A DNA stretch of 64,000 nt from Pseudobacillus lumedeiriae (GCF_044891285.1 NZ_JAUIYO010000005.1:121514-185513), one strand, 5' to 3'. Counted from the first letter of the stretch, positions 16,539 to 26,164 are shown. Made by a program: numbers and translations. Notes: generated by a model not told the origin, from the letters alone.

Positions 16539-17432
16539 ATGAAAAAATGGATCCTGTCTGCTTCTTTACTTGCAGGAGCTGTCGGTTTGGCTGGTTGCGG
16601 CGCCGGAAACAATGATGTTGTTGCCACTTCAAAAGCAGGCGACATCACGCAACAAGAGCTATACGACGCGATGAAAGAAAAGTTTTCTCCGCAAATGGAA
16701 CAAGCACTTGAAGAAATGATGTATGACAAAGTACTTTCTGAAAAATACGAGGTGTCTGATAAAGAACTGGATAAGGAGCTAAAAGAAGCTAAAGAACAGC
16801 TCGGTCCTCAATATGATGCATTTCTCGCTCAGTACAGCCTTGATGAAAAAGGATTTAAAGAATTTTTAAAATTGCAGCTTTTACGTGAAAAAGCGACTCT
16901 TTCAACAATAAAAGTGACCGATAAAGATGTAAAAGAGTACTACGATAAATGGAAAGCCCCTATTAAGGTTCGCCATATCTTAGTAGAGGATGAAAAGAAA
17001 GCAAAAGAAGTCGAAGATAAGCTCGCGAAAGGCGGCAAATTCGAAGATCTTGCTAAAGAATATTCAACGGATCCAGGATCTGCAGAAAACGGCGGAGACC
17101 TTGGCTGGGTGGATAACCAAAGCCGCGAACAATTTGTTCCAGAGTTCACCAAAGCACTGGATACGCTGAAAAAAGGACAAATAAGCAAACCGATTAAATC
17201 AGAGTACGGTTATCACATTATCGAGATTACTGACACAAAAGAGAAAAAAACGTTTAAAGAAATGAAAGATGAAATGACAAAAGAAGTGAAGCTTTCTAAA
17301 GCTGATCCAGCAACTGCTCAAAAAGCACTTGATAAAGAAATGAAAGCCGCTGATGTAGAAGTGAAAGATAAAGATTTAAAAAACGCTTTTGAAAGCCTGT
17401 CTGATTCTGGCAAAGAAAAAGAAGAGAAATAA
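16539..17432 (+). CDS. prsA: Foldase lipoprotein PrsA
   Basis: 297-aa peptidyl-prolyl isomerase that folds secreted proteins at the outer face of the membrane. Signal peptide MKKWILSASLLAGAVG with lipobox LAGC (acylated Cys20). N-terminal SurA-like helical part, then a parvulin domain from about residue 135 (IKVRHILVEDEKKA, STDPGSAENGGDLGWV, FVPEFTKAL, GYHIIEITD), then a Lys/Glu-rich tail. Neighbours yhaL and yhaM match B. subtilis. Confidence 0.96.
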   Translation: MKKWILSASLLAGAVGLAGCGAGNNDVVATSKAGDITQQELYDAMKEKFSPQMEQALEEMMYDKVLSEKYEVSDKELDKELKEAKEQLGPQYDAFLAQYSLDEKGFKEFLKLQLLREKATLSTIKVTDKDVKEYYDKWKAPIKVRHILVEDEKKAKEVEDKLAKGGKFEDLAKEYSTDPGSAENGGDLGWVDNQSREQFVPEFTKALDTLKKGQISKPIKSEYGYHIIEITDTKEKKTFKEMKDEMTKEVKLSKADPATAQKALDKEMKAADVEVKDKDLKNAFESLSDSGKEKEEK

Positions 17433-17444
17433 CAAACACACAAA

Positions 17445-17486
17445 GGGCCCATGTCATGAGCAGCAAACACTCATGACATGGGCTCT
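17445..17486. terminator. Shared terminator of prsA and yhaL
   Basis: Near-perfect 16-bp stem GAGCCCATGTCATGAG-type (GGGCCCATGTCATGAG with CTCATGACATGGGCTC) between the convergent genes. Confidence 0.75.
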
Positions 17487-17492
17487 TCCCAT

Positions 17493-17666
17493 TTAATTTT
17501 TTGCTCTTAATGCCCTTTCTTTCTCCATTCTGTCTATATAAACTTGTCCTTCCTGCTCAATATGCCCATAATCGATCTTCTTGTCTGCTCTTGCTGTTTT
17601 AATGGTCATAAATGCGCTAAATAGAATTCCTGCTACTACTGCATAGATCCATAATGGTAATGTCAT
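17493..17666 (-). CDS. yhaL: Sporulation protein YhaL family
   Basis: 57-aa protein: one N-terminal membrane helix (LPLWIYAVVAGILFSAFMTI) and a charged tail with EQEGQVYIDRMEKERALR typical of YhaL. ATG at 17666 has AGAGGGG about six bases upstream; the longer frame to 17690 covers that RBS. YhaL is a small sporulation-associated protein of unknown mechanism. Located beside yhaM, as in B. subtilis. Confidence 0.8.
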   Translation of the reverse strand: MTLPLWIYAVVAGILFSAFMTIKTARADKKIDYGHIEQEGQVYIDRMEKERALRAKN

Positions 17667-17743
17667 CGCTATCCCCTCTCTTACCCGCATTTGTTAATCA
17701 TTTTATTCATCATAAAAAAAAACATGCCCAAAATTGGACATGT

Positions 17744-18685
17744 TTAAGATGAAAATTGTGGATTATAAAAGGAGCGATTATCAAGTGCAAATATACGCTC
17801 AGAAAACTCTCCCGGCTTTGTACGGTTCAGCGCCCGATCAAGCATATTCATTTTTGCATCAAGATTATCAATGTAATGCAGAATTTCCGCTTCTTTGATC
17901 ATCGGCGGTTTGGGACTTCCCCATTCTGCTTTTCCATGATGAGAAAGTACAATATGCTTAAGTATCGTGACTTCTTCTCCATCAATCCCAAGTTCCTCGG
18001 CCGCCTTTCCGATTTCATTGACCATAATCGTAATATGCCCCAGTAAATTTCCCTCTACTGTGTAAACCGTTGAAACTGGTCCCGACAATTCGATCACTTT
18101 TCCTAAATCGTGCAAAATAACGCCCGAATATAACAAATCACGATTAAGCGACGGATAAAGATCAGCAATCGCCTTTGCCAGCTTAAGCATAGAAACAACG
18201 TGGTAAGCGAGGCCTGAAACAAATTCATGATGGTTTTTCGTTGCTGCTGGATATTCTAAAAACTCCTCATGATATTTATTCAATAGAAAACGAGTAATGC
18301 GCTGAATATGCGGATTCTTCATTTCAAAAATAAATTGAGTAATGATGTCCGCCATATCCTTCTGGCTAAGCGGGGCCGTCTCAATAAACTCATCGACACT
18401 CTTCCCGTCCTGTGGGCCGGCTGGGCGGATTTGACGAATCTTTAACTGCATTCTGCCGCGATAATTTTGAATCTCTCCTTTTACCTTCACAATGGTCTGA
18501 GGCTGATACTGTTTTTCTGTTTCTTCCTTGGCATCCCAAAGCTTCGCCTCAATATCACCGCTTTTATCTTGCAAAATGAGCGTTAAATAAGGATTGCCAT
18601 TGACTGCTGTGCTTTTTGCAACTGATTTAATTAACAAATATCCTTCTACACTTTGTCCCGCTTCATACTTGGTAATCTCTTGCAA
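17744..18685 (-). CDS. yhaM: 3'-5' exoribonuclease YhaM
   Basis: 313-aa nuclease: N-terminal OB-fold (PYLTLILQDKSGDIEAKLWDA), then an HD hydrolase domain (NHHEFVSGLAYHVVSM, ILHDLGKVIEL, LSHHGKAEWGSPKPP) holding the metal-binding histidines and aspartates. It trims mRNA tails in the cytosol. TTG at 18685 with AAGGAGG ten bases upstream fits the family N-terminus. Confidence 0.93.
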   Translation of the reverse strand: MQEITKYEAGQSVEGYLLIKSVAKSTAVNGNPYLTLILQDKSGDIEAKLWDAKEETEKQYQPQTIVKVKGEIQNYRGRMQLKIRQIRPAGPQDGKSVDEFIETAPLSQKDMADIITQFIFEMKNPHIQRITRFLLNKYHEEFLEYPAATKNHHEFVSGLAYHVVSMLKLAKAIADLYPSLNRDLLYSGVILHDLGKVIELSGPVSTVYTVEGNLLGHITIMVNEIGKAAEELGIDGEEVTILKHIVLSHHGKAEWGSPKPPMIKEAEILHYIDNLDAKMNMLDRALNRTKPGEFSERIFALDNRSFYNPQFSS

Positions 18686-18785
18686 ATTAGTTCATCCTCC
18701 TTGACATCTGTTAGCTAATTATACCATAACAGCTTTTAGTATTATTTATTGCACGCAACAGAACACTGCTGCATTCAGGCTCCAT

Positions 18786-20030
18786 CTAGTTGTCTTTTGA
18801 CAGCGCCAGCGCTTTTTTCATATCTTTCAATGAATTTGACTTTCCATACATCAAGACGCCCCCTTTATAAATACGGGCACCGATGACACCAAAAATGAGA
18901 ATGGCTGCCACTAAAATTCCTAAACCGAGGACCACTTCCCATAACGGAATAGTGAGCAGCCCGATACGAACAAACATAATCATCGGCGTAAAGAATGGAA
19001 TGTATGAAGTAACTGTAATAAACGGCGATTCAGGATTACTAAGCCCGTACATGGAGATGAAGAAGCCAATCATTACGAGAAACGTCAAAGGCATCATCAT
19101 TTGCTGAACATCTTCCAGCCGGCTGACGAGCGAACCGAGAAGAGCCGCAATCGTAGCATATAAGAAATAGCCAAGAATGAACAAGAGAACTGCGTACATG
19201 ATCATGGACAATGAAATAGACTTCAATCCCATTATATCTACAACAGAACCTTCAGACTGAGCGGATAACGCAGTATAAGCAGCCACCATCCAAACTCCTA
19301 ATTGAGTAAGCCCAAGAAGGCCAATACCGATGATTTTGGCAAACATTTGCTTCACCGGGGATACACTTGAAATTAAAATTTCCATCACGCGTGATGACTT
19401 TTCAATCGCTACCTCCGAAGCAATCATGTTAGCATACATGATGACAGATAAATAAATAAAAAATAACAAAATATAGACGAGAACCTGCGCCTGCATCAAT
19501 TCCTCTTCGGATTTAGCCTCTTTGGCCAATGCCGTTACTTTAAATGCAGCCGGCGCGTTCCACATTTCGATTTGCTCATTTGTTAACTGAAACTTGCCCG
19601 CGACTTCCATTGTCTTAAGAGACTGCAATGCTTGACGGATATCAGAAGAAATTTCGCTATTCGTAATATTTTCTGCCTTATATGTTGCTGTCGGCAAACC
19701 GTCTGCTGTTCTGCCTAAAAGAAGATAGCCTTTATATACCCCTTGTTCTACTTCCTTTTTCAATTGTTCTTCCGTTTTATCTGTTTGTACAACGGTTAGA
19801 TCATCAGCTATTACTGCTAACTGCTCTTGAAATGGTTTGTACATCGTTCCAGTCTGATCAATGACAGCAATTTTCGTTTCCTTCTCTTCATCATTAAAAT
19901 AGGAAAAAATCTGTTCCATGTTAACAGCTGCCACGATGGCTGCTGCTACAAGCAAAGTAGTAATCATAAATACCTTTGTCTTAAACTTATTTATGTATGA
20001 CTGTGAAAGAATCATCCAGAAGTTATTCAT
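18786..20030 (-). CDS. yhaP: ABC exporter permease YhaP (ABC-2/NatB type)
   Basis: 414-aa permease: one N-terminal helix (TTLLVAAAIVAAVNMEQI), a large extracytoplasmic domain with DEEKETKIAVIDQTG, then five to six C-terminal helices with the EVAIEKSSRVMEILISSVSPVKQMFAK loop (in two parts) typical of NatB-like permeases. The long frame to 20228 is a shadow over yhaQ; ATG at 20030 overlaps the yhaQ stop by 8 bp, giving coupling. The exported substrate is unknown; NatAB itself expels Na+. Confidence 0.88.
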   Translation of the reverse strand: MNNFWMILSQSYINKFKTKVFMITTLLVAAAIVAAVNMEQIFSYFNDEEKETKIAVIDQTGTMYKPFQEQLAVIADDLTVVQTDKTEEQLKKEVEQGVYKGYLLLGRTADGLPTATYKAENITNSEISSDIRQALQSLKTMEVAGKFQLTNEQIEMWNAPAAFKVTALAKEAKSEEELMQAQVLVYILLFFIYLSVIMYANMIASEVAIEKSSRVMEILISSVSPVKQMFAKIIGIGLLGLTQLGVWMVAAYTALSAQSEGSVVDIMGLKSISLSMIMYAVLLFILGYFLYATIAALLGSLVSRLEDVQQMMMPLTFLVMIGFFISMYGLSNPESPFITVTSYIPFFTPMIMFVRIGLLTIPLWEVVLGLGILVAAILIFGVIGARIYKGGVLMYGKSNSLKDMKKALALSKDN

Positions 20031-20919
20031 AAGAAGCCCCTGCCTTTTCAATAAAAATGTCGTTAAGCGATGGCTCTTCCAGTTCAAATTTTGTGACGAA
20101 CCCTCTGCCTTGAAGAGCGGCCAAAATCTCCTGGGATGTTTCTTCTTTTGCAACTTGCAGCAGCATGCCTTCCGCTGTTTTTTTCGATTGTAACACTCCT
20201 TGGATACTTGATAAAAAGCTAAGATCAAAATCTGCTCTTACGACTACATTCTTCTTCCCAAATGAACGCTTAATTTCACGAAGACTGCCATGAACAACTG
20301 GACGCCCGTGATGCATCATACATAAATTTTCGCAAAGCTCTTCGACGTGCTCCATCCGATGGCTTGAGAAAACGATTGTTGTCCCGCTTTCCTTTAACTC
20401 TACTACAGCTTTCTTTAGCAGTTCTACATTCACAGGATCTAGACCGCTGAACGGTTCATCTAGAATAAGCAGCTCTGGCTTGTGGACAACGGAAGAAATA
20501 AATTGGATTTTCTGCTGATTCCCTTTTGACAGCTCTTCGACTTTTTTTCCTGCATAATCAGGAACATGAAAGCGTTCCAGCCAGCGGTCGGTTTCAGCGG
20601 CAGCTGCTTTTTTATCCATTCCGCGCAGGCGGGCCAGGTAAACAATTTGCTCCTTCACTTTCATCTTAGGATAAAGCCCCCTTTCTTCCGGCAAATAGCC
20701 AATAAGCGGGCTTGCTTTATAATTAACCGGTTCTCCATTCCAGCGAACCGTTCCTTCATTTGCCTGCAAAATACCTAAGATAATTCGAAAAGTCGTCGTT
20801 TTTCCCGCTCCATTTGCACCAAGAAAGCCAAATAACTCTCTTTCTGGAATTTCTAAAGACAAATCATGAACTGCTGTGAAATCATTAAATCTTTTTGTCA
20901 CATGTTTCAAAACAAGCAT
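20023..20919 (-). CDS. yhaQ: ABC exporter ATP-binding protein YhaQ
   Basis: 298-aa ATPase. Walker A GANGAGKTT near residue 34, signature LSKGNQQKIQF, Walker B LLILDEPFSGLDPV, H-loop FSSHRM. It has the longer C-terminal regulatory extension of the YhaQ/NatA-like group. It forms an operon with yhaP; no gene lies between it and the divergent yhzD. Confidence 0.88.
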   Translation of the reverse strand: MLVLKHVTKRFNDFTAVHDLSLEIPERELFGFLGANGAGKTTTFRIILGILQANEGTVRWNGEPVNYKASPLIGYLPEERGLYPKMKVKEQIVYLARLRGMDKKAAAAETDRWLERFHVPDYAGKKVEELSKGNQQKIQFISSVVHKPELLILDEPFSGLDPVNVELLKKAVVELKESGTTIVFSSHRMEHVEELCENLCMMHHGRPVVHGSLREIKRSFGKKNVVVRADFDLSFLSSIQGVLQSKKTAEGMLLQVAKEETSQEILAALQGRGFVTKFELEEPSLNDIFIEKAGASYE

Positions 20920-21055
20920 CTTCGATCACTCCCCCTCTAATCCATACGTTAAACCCCCTAAAAAGTTCCATAAATTCATTTTATTATGATTTGTTTTTAA
21001 AAATTCTGAATTAACGTACAATAGTATAACGAATTCTTTTCAAGGAGGAAAACAG

Positions 21056-21238
21056 ATGGTATATAAATTAACAGTCTTTAGAAGCAATGGAGAGAAATTG
21101 CTAGACAAATCATTCGAGGCCCACAATGACGAGGATGCAAAAAAGCGCGGTCAACAGCTGCTTTATGAGCATGCTTATGAAGGTTATACGTATCGCTGCA
21201 CCTCTTCACTTGGAAAACTCATTCTGTTCCATGCATAA
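21056..21238 (+). CDS. yhzD: YhzD-like small protein
   Basis: 60-aa protein MVYKLTVFRSNGEKLLDKSF..., with AHNDEDAKKRGQQLL and the ending LGKLILFHA, resembling the YhzD family. ATG at 21056 after AAGGAGGAAAACAG. Position between yhaQ and hemZ agrees with B. subtilis yhzD. Function unknown. Confidence 0.75.
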   Translation: MVYKLTVFRSNGEKLLDKSFEAHNDEDAKKRGQQLLYEHAYEGYTYRCTSSLGKLILFHA

Positions 21239-21302
21239 GCACAAATCGGCTGTTATCCAAGTACTACCTGCTTACAGTAACTATTGTTCACTTTTCTAGA
21301 AA

Positions 21303-21399
21303 GGCTTTGTTAAACATACCTGTGGATTTCCGCAGGGACCTTGCACCTTCTACTCCAATCAACAAAGCAGTAAAATTAACCCTGATCATTAACATAACC
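21303..21399 (+). repeat. Family A repeat, copy A4
   Basis: GGCTTTGTTAAAC ... CTACTCCAATCAACAAAGCAG ... ATCATTAACATAACC. Both ends match the family. Flanking 8-mers do not match convincingly. Confidence 0.72.
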
Positions 21400-21441
21400 T
21401 CTGACCCAAAACAAGGAGCCAGGCCTCACCTGGCCCGGCTC

Positions 21442-22932
21442 TTAAGGAAATAGTTTGTTTAGTTTATCGATTTTCTTCTCTGTATATTCACTGAATCGTT
21501 CATTGTACGTTTTTGGATCTTTTGGATTGGAAAAGTGTTCAATCTTTCCTGTTTCCCGGTCAATAAACTTGCTGGCCGCACCACATCCGATACCGATAAT
21601 CGTTTGTACTTCTTCCATGATCATAATATTATAAATACTTTCCTGGCCAGGCTTAGAATAACCAACGTTTTCTAGATTGCCCAGAATATTTTTTTGGCGA
21701 TACAAATAATAAGGCACATACTCGTGTTCCTTCGTCCACTGCTCTGCCATATTCATCATTGCTTCCACTTCTGTCCGATCAGCTACTTTGTACTTTTCCT
21801 TATTGAGCGTCATTTCAGAAGCACGTTTAAATGAAAGCGTATGGACAGTTAGTGACTCTGGCATCAGCTTTTCTGTTTCAGCGAGCGAATGAGCAAACTC
21901 CGCTGTTCCTTCACCAGGCAAACCGATAATTAAATCCATATTAATGTTATTCATGCCGCTCTCTCTGGCCATATGATATTTCTCAATTGTTTCTTCTACC
22001 GTATGATGACGGCCGATCGCTTTCAATGTTTCTTGAGTATAAGACTGCGGATTAATGCTAATGCGGTCAATGTTCCATTTTTTCAAAACAGTGAGTTTTT
22101 CAGGCGTAATCGTGTCCGGACGGCCTGCTTCCACTGTGATTTCCCGAATGTCCTCTACACCTGGAAACACTTCGTACATTAATGCATATAACTCGTCCAT
22201 TTCTTCTGCGGTAATAGCTGTCGGTGTACCGCCTCCATAATAAACAGTTGTAATCTTGATACCTTTTTCTTTGAGCCAGCGGCCAATTTGCTCCATTTCA
22301 TAATGAAGACCGCTTAAAAAAGAAGCCACCCGCCCTTGCTTTCCTTGAATCGCATAGGCCGGAAATGTACAATAGGCACATTTCGTCGGACAAAATGGAA
22401 TGCCAATATAAATACTAACTTCATCTTTTACCTTATATAAATCAGGTACCATCGTTAGCTGACGGTCTAAAATCCGCTGCATTAAATCAATTTTTTCTTC
22501 TGTAATTAAATATTCTTCCTGCAATTTTCGGTGAGCGGCTTCTGCAGGAACTCCGGCTTGATTTTGTTTATGAAGAAGTTTCGTTGGACGCATACCGGTT
22601 AAAATGCCCCACTTTTGCGTGATCCCTGTATACGCCTGTAACACGTGTAAAAATACGTGGGAAACGACATTTTTTACTTGCTTAAAGTGCTCTTTTTCGT
22701 CAACGGCCGTCACCATTTTCCCGTATTCTGCTTGATATTGTTTGTCATCAGCAGTTAAAACGGCTTGTGCAGAAATCTGCTTACCTTCTTGCCTTAATTG
22801 AACAGCAACAGCAAGCTCACTCTTTTGCCCTTCGTCCATACGAATTTCTGTTTCTTCAAAAAACAAGTTGGCAATTAGTTGAAGAGGCCGCGCAAACCGT
22901 TCATCTTCTAATCCTTTTATATAAATTAACAA
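21442..22932 (-). CDS. hemZ: Radical SAM coproporphyrinogen III oxidase-like protein HemZ
   Basis: 496-aa radical SAM enzyme. The 4Fe-4S/SAM motif is CPTKCAYC (C181, C185, C188), preceded by a HemZ-specific N-terminal domain of about 165 residues and followed by YYGGGTPT, SINPQSY and GLPGEGT. HemZ is the anaerobic-type coproporphyrinogen oxidase homologue of bacilli; its in vivo reaction is not firmly settled. No operon partner; yhaX lies upstream on the same strand. Confidence 0.92.
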   Translation of the reverse strand: MLIYIKGLEDERFARPLQLIANLFFEETEIRMDEGQKSELAVAVQLRQEGKQISAQAVLTADDKQYQAEYGKMVTAVDEKEHFKQVKNVVSHVFLHVLQAYTGITQKWGILTGMRPTKLLHKQNQAGVPAEAAHRKLQEEYLITEEKIDLMQRILDRQLTMVPDLYKVKDEVSIYIGIPFCPTKCAYCTFPAYAIQGKQGRVASFLSGLHYEMEQIGRWLKEKGIKITTVYYGGGTPTAITAEEMDELYALMYEVFPGVEDIREITVEAGRPDTITPEKLTVLKKWNIDRISINPQSYTQETLKAIGRHHTVEETIEKYHMARESGMNNINMDLIIGLPGEGTAEFAHSLAETEKLMPESLTVHTLSFKRASEMTLNKEKYKVADRTEVEAMMNMAEQWTKEHEYVPYYLYRQKNILGNLENVGYSKPGQESIYNIMIMEEVQTIIGIGCGAASKFIDRETGKIEHFSNPKDPKTYNERFSEYTEKKIDKLNKLFP

Positions 22933-23017
22933 CGTAATTCACCTTTCTCCGCTTTCTTCCCTTTAGCATACTGAAACCATCCTCTCACGGTCAAGACGCA
23001 GTTTCAGAAAAGCACTT

Positions 23018-23044
23018 AAAAAAAGCGGCATGATTCTGCCGCTT
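23018..23044 (-). terminator. Terminator of yhaX
   Basis: AAGCGGCA / TGCCGCTT hairpin with seven T on the minus strand; it begins at the yhaX stop codon. Confidence 0.7.
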
Positions 23045-23906
23045 AATCTAATTTATTCACCTCTTCTTCCCCCACTCTCCTTTGATGCCTTAAAAGTTCT
23101 TTAATGACATAAGCGATTCCGCCATCTTCTTTCGTCCGCGTAATCCAGTCAGCGGCCTGCTTAACATTTTCCGGAGCGTCTCCCATCACAATCCCTATTC
23201 CTGCTTCTCTTACCGCTTCTTCATCCCCTTCATCTGCGCCAATGACAGCAATCTCTGAGCGGCTGATCATCATTCTTTCTGCTAAGTATAAAATGCTGTT
23301 CCATTTCGTTACACCGAATGGGCTGATTTCAATTTGATCTTTTCCTTTCTTAGAAAAGGAAACTTCATTAAACATATTTTTCAACGCTTGAAGGGCTTCA
23401 TCTCTTTCATGAGGTTTAAAAAAGGTGATTTGAATAGACAATGGCGAGATTGGCTCTTCAAATAAATGTTCTGATAAGGAACTAACAAAGTACTGAGAAT
23501 AAAGAAATTTTTGCGTCCTCTGCCACACATTTCGTTTCACTAGCGTCGCCGGAAGCCTGCCTTTATTGCTTACAGAAAAAGTTTCAGTTGTAAGTGTCGT
23601 CCTACAGTCAAATGATTCGAGAAATTGGACAATCTCATACGTACATTCTTCAGTAATCCGCTGAATATAAACTGGTTTATCAAGCTCAGAAGCGACATAT
23701 GCTCCATTATGAGCGATTAGACAGCTTTCCGGCAGAAAAGATTTTGCTGCTCTCTTTACGATCGACAATTCACGGTTGGAATAAAAGCAAACAACTACTT
23801 TTTTCTTATCTGCATAGTCCATGGCTTCTTTCGTTGACTTCATCATCCGGCCTTTATTTTGTGCAGTAAAGGCATCTATGTTAATTGCTAACAAACGATA
23901 TACCAT
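23043..23906 (-). CDS. yhaX: HAD-superfamily (Cof-type) protein YhaX, probably catalytically dead
   Basis: 287-aa protein with the HAD Cof/IIB layout, next to hemZ as yhaX is in B. subtilis. Motif I, normally DxDGT, reads N9-I-D11-A-F-T, so the nucleophilic Asp is Asn. Motif II Ser (S43 in FYSNRE) and motif III Lys (K201) remain. Motif IV, normally GDxxND, reads G223-A-D-E-G-D228, losing the first Asp. The HNGAY and MGDAPENVK strings are conserved. It may bind a phosphorylated ligand without turning it over. ATG at 23906 has GAAGGGGGAACG upstream. Confidence 0.82.
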   Translation of the reverse strand: MVYRLLAINIDAFTAQNKGRMMKSTKEAMDYADKKKVVVCFYSNRELSIVKRAAKSFLPESCLIAHNGAYVASELDKPVYIQRITEECTYEIVQFLESFDCRTTLTTETFSVSNKGRLPATLVKRNVWQRTQKFLYSQYFVSSLSEHLFEEPISPLSIQITFFKPHERDEALQALKNMFNEVSFSKKGKDQIEISPFGVTKWNSILYLAERMMISRSEIAVIGADEGDEEAVREAGIGIVMGDAPENVKQAADWITRTKEDGGIAYVIKELLRHQRRVGEEEVNKLD

Positions 23907-23976
23907 TTTCGTTCCCCCTTCATGTTGTCCTTGTTAAAAATTATGAAAGGGATACAAGCTTTAGAACAAAGCTTAA

Positions 23977-24006
23977 TAAAAAAGTGCCGGGTATCCCCGG
24001 CACTTT
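23977..24006 (-). terminator. Terminator of yheA
   Basis: AAAGTGCCGGG / CCCGGCACTTT stem with a T run on the minus strand, about 115 bp after the yheA stop. Confidence 0.75.
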
Positions 24007-24120
24007 CGGCTGTTCATTAACACTCATTTTCCTCACTGCTCATTGGTCCGCAGTATGCATCTGCTTTACTTTCCATCAGGCTGATAGTCAAGCAGATAGA
24101 TGGTCGCTTTAGCGGCCATC

Positions 24121-24474
24121 TTATTCTAAGCCCGTTCCGTATAGCTCTTCCAATGGTTTCAGAATGATTTTATTCATATCAGCAATCGTCATGCTCATTT
24201 TCTGCTCGGCTTGCATTAATTTCGAAATGAGACTATGCTGCTGAACGAGCGCCATCGTTTTTTGAGCCTGCTGTACTTCTTCTTCCGTAATATCTTGTCC
24301 CATCATTTGTTTTTCCTGAAGTTTCATTTGTACATTGCGGAAGTTCATAAAAATACCCTTCGCTTCTTCATCCGCATTCACGTCTTCGTAAAGCTTTTTC
24401 AGTGCTGTGTACTCCTCGCTTTGACGCAGCCCTTTTTCCAGTTCATAAGCTAAATCATATAAATTAACTGCCAT
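24121..24474 (-). CDS. yheA: YlbF/YmcA family protein YheA
   Basis: 117-aa all-helical cytosolic protein (VNLYDLAYELEKGLRQSEEY, FMNFRNVQMKLQEKQMMG). ATG at 24474 has AAGGAGG six bases upstream and gives the same length as B. subtilis YheA; the longer frame is untranslated. Paralogues YlbF and YmcA form the complex affecting RNase Y and development; the role of YheA is unknown. Confidence 0.87.
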   Translation of the reverse strand: MAVNLYDLAYELEKGLRQSEEYTALKKLYEDVNADEEAKGIFMNFRNVQMKLQEKQMMGQDITEEEVQQAQKTMALVQQHSLISKLMQAEQKMSMTIADMNKIILKPLEELYGTGLE

Positions 24475-24619
24475 CTTCTTCCTCCTTTGTATCAGCATGA
24501 CTCCACTTTAACAAACTATGCAGCAGTTAGCGAGACTTTACTATAATTTTGGATTCAAAAAGAAAGGAAAAGCACTTTCTCTTTTTTACATTCATTTCCT
24601 TAAGCTTTTTGAACAAACT

Positions 24620-25771
24620 CTATAACAAACCAACAATCAGTGCCTGAATAAGACCGATCGCACCTCCGAGCAGTCCCCCCAAGAGAGTAATCATTTTTAA
24701 TTCCCGGCGTGCAATATCTAATACGATTTGCTCAAGCCGCTGAAGTGAAAATGTTTCTACTTGTTCGCGGACAATCTCACCGATTCGCAGCTTTTGCATA
24801 ATCGCTGGTATACGGGCCGCAAGAAGAGATCCAGCTCTTTCTACTAGTGTAGGAATGACTTCTTGAATGATCTTTTCTTCAAACGGCTGTAAGAAGTCTG
24901 CGACCGGTCTTTGGAACATTGATGGCAAATTAAGCTGCCGCAGTATGAATTTTTTGCCTTCAGCTACTGCTTTTTCATCGGAAAACTGCTTAAACACATC
25001 TTCCCATTTCCAGTCAAGCACTTTCTCCCACTCTTTCATAAGAATCGTATCAAGCAGCTCTTTCGTTCCCGGATTGCCTAAAAATTTAACAATTTCTGGC
25101 TGGATTTTATCCTCCAGGGACGTATTTCCTAAAATCATTTGTAACATACTGCCAAGCTTGCCCCATTCAGCGAGAAAATCATCTGTCATTTTCTTCACTC
25201 GCCATTTCCCTTCCAAGCTGGAAAAATAATCACTGCCTTTCATTAAAATATATTGGGAAATATCCGGAAGTTTAGCTTCAATCGTATCCATCCACTCTTT
25301 CGGTACGGATTCTCTAATTGTTTGATCAAGATACATACTTTTCATATGATTGTATTTATTGTCGAGCCAATTTTCGATCCACTGCTCTGCTTTTCGTTCC
25401 GCCTCTTTGAAATGAACTTTTTCAAGAAGCTCAGAAACTGTTTGATCCGCAGCAAACATTGGCTTCGCTTCCCTTTGGAGCATAGTTATCATTTCTTGTC
25501 GAAAATTCGGCTCATTCAATTTCCGTTCAATACTTTCCGGTGTAAGCAAATGCTCCTCCACCGTCTTGCCAATCTGCCGGGCAAGCTCTCCTCTTCGTTT
25601 AGGAATGAGCCCCGGCGTGAATGGAACCTTCCACTTCCCAATATAGCTTGATTCATACGGGCGAAAGAGCATCCTAATAGCGATGGCATTTGTAATCGCA
25701 CCAATAGCCGCACCGATGAAAACCATAAAAATAATTAATGTAAAAAGATTCAATTGTTGTTCACCTGCCAT
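24620..25771 (-). CDS. yheB: DUF445 family membrane protein YheB
   Basis: 383-aa protein with a terminal membrane helix at each end (LFTLIIFMVFIGAAIGAITNAIAIRMLFRP, given here in two halves LFTLIIFMVFIGAAIG and AITNAIAIRMLFRP; and LLGGAIGLIQALIVGLL) around a soluble helical part, as in DUF445. The start is ATG 25771; the upstream TTG at 25831 lacks a good RBS. Sporulating bacilli carry several DUF445 proteins; function unknown. Divergent from the small gene at 25956. Confidence 0.8.
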   Translation of the reverse strand: MAGEQQLNLFTLIIFMVFIGAAIGAITNAIAIRMLFRPYESSYIGKWKVPFTPGLIPKRRGELARQIGKTVEEHLLTPESIERKLNEPNFRQEMITMLQREAKPMFAADQTVSELLEKVHFKEAERKAEQWIENWLDNKYNHMKSMYLDQTIRESVPKEWMDTIEAKLPDISQYILMKGSDYFSSLEGKWRVKKMTDDFLAEWGKLGSMLQMILGNTSLEDKIQPEIVKFLGNPGTKELLDTILMKEWEKVLDWKWEDVFKQFSDEKAVAEGKKFILRQLNLPSMFQRPVADFLQPFEEKIIQEVIPTLVERAGSLLAARIPAIMQKLRIGEIVREQVETFSLQRLEQIVLDIARRELKMITLLGGLLGGAIGLIQALIVGLL

Positions 25772-25955
25772 TCTTTCGTCACCAGCAAAGCTGGTCTTTC
25801 CATTATAATTGGGTTTCGCAAAACTTAGCAAATATTGTCGCTTCTAATAGGAAGTTGATGCTGCAGGAAAAGCATGAACAACAGTGTATACTGCACGTTT
25901 CATCGGAATAACTGCTTCCTTTTCCGAGCATATTATGATAAAGGAGGGGATGATT

Positions 25956-26150
25956 GTGGATGAAAAACGTGATGAACTTTCTTTTTTGCCCGATACACAG
26001 TTTGAGGGTAAAGATCAAGCGTATTTAGATATTGATCGAATGATCAATGAAGGGATGTCGGGAGGCTCCGTTCATATGAGATCTGAAGCCATTACTGCCA
26101 ACATAGAAGAGGCTGTCCCTATAATGGATGAAACACCTCCAAATCAATAA
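25956..26150 (+). CDS. Small hypothetical protein, 64 aa
   Basis: GTG at 25956 lies eight bases after AAAGGAGG. The acidic product (MDEKRDELSFLPDTQFEG, then KDQAYLDIDRMINEGMSGG, with AVPIMDETPPNQ at the end) has no membrane helix. It is divergent from yheB and followed by a terminator. I do not recognise the family. Confidence 0.6.
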   Translation: MDEKRDELSFLPDTQFEGKDQAYLDIDRMINEGMSGGSVHMRSEAITANIEEAVPIMDETPPNQ

Positions 26151-26164
26151 AAAGTCATTTTACA

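Noticed and set aside
18786..20228. 480-aa frame including a long N-terminal extension of yhaP
   Set aside because: The first 66 residues are a shadow of yhaQ; the true start is at 20030.
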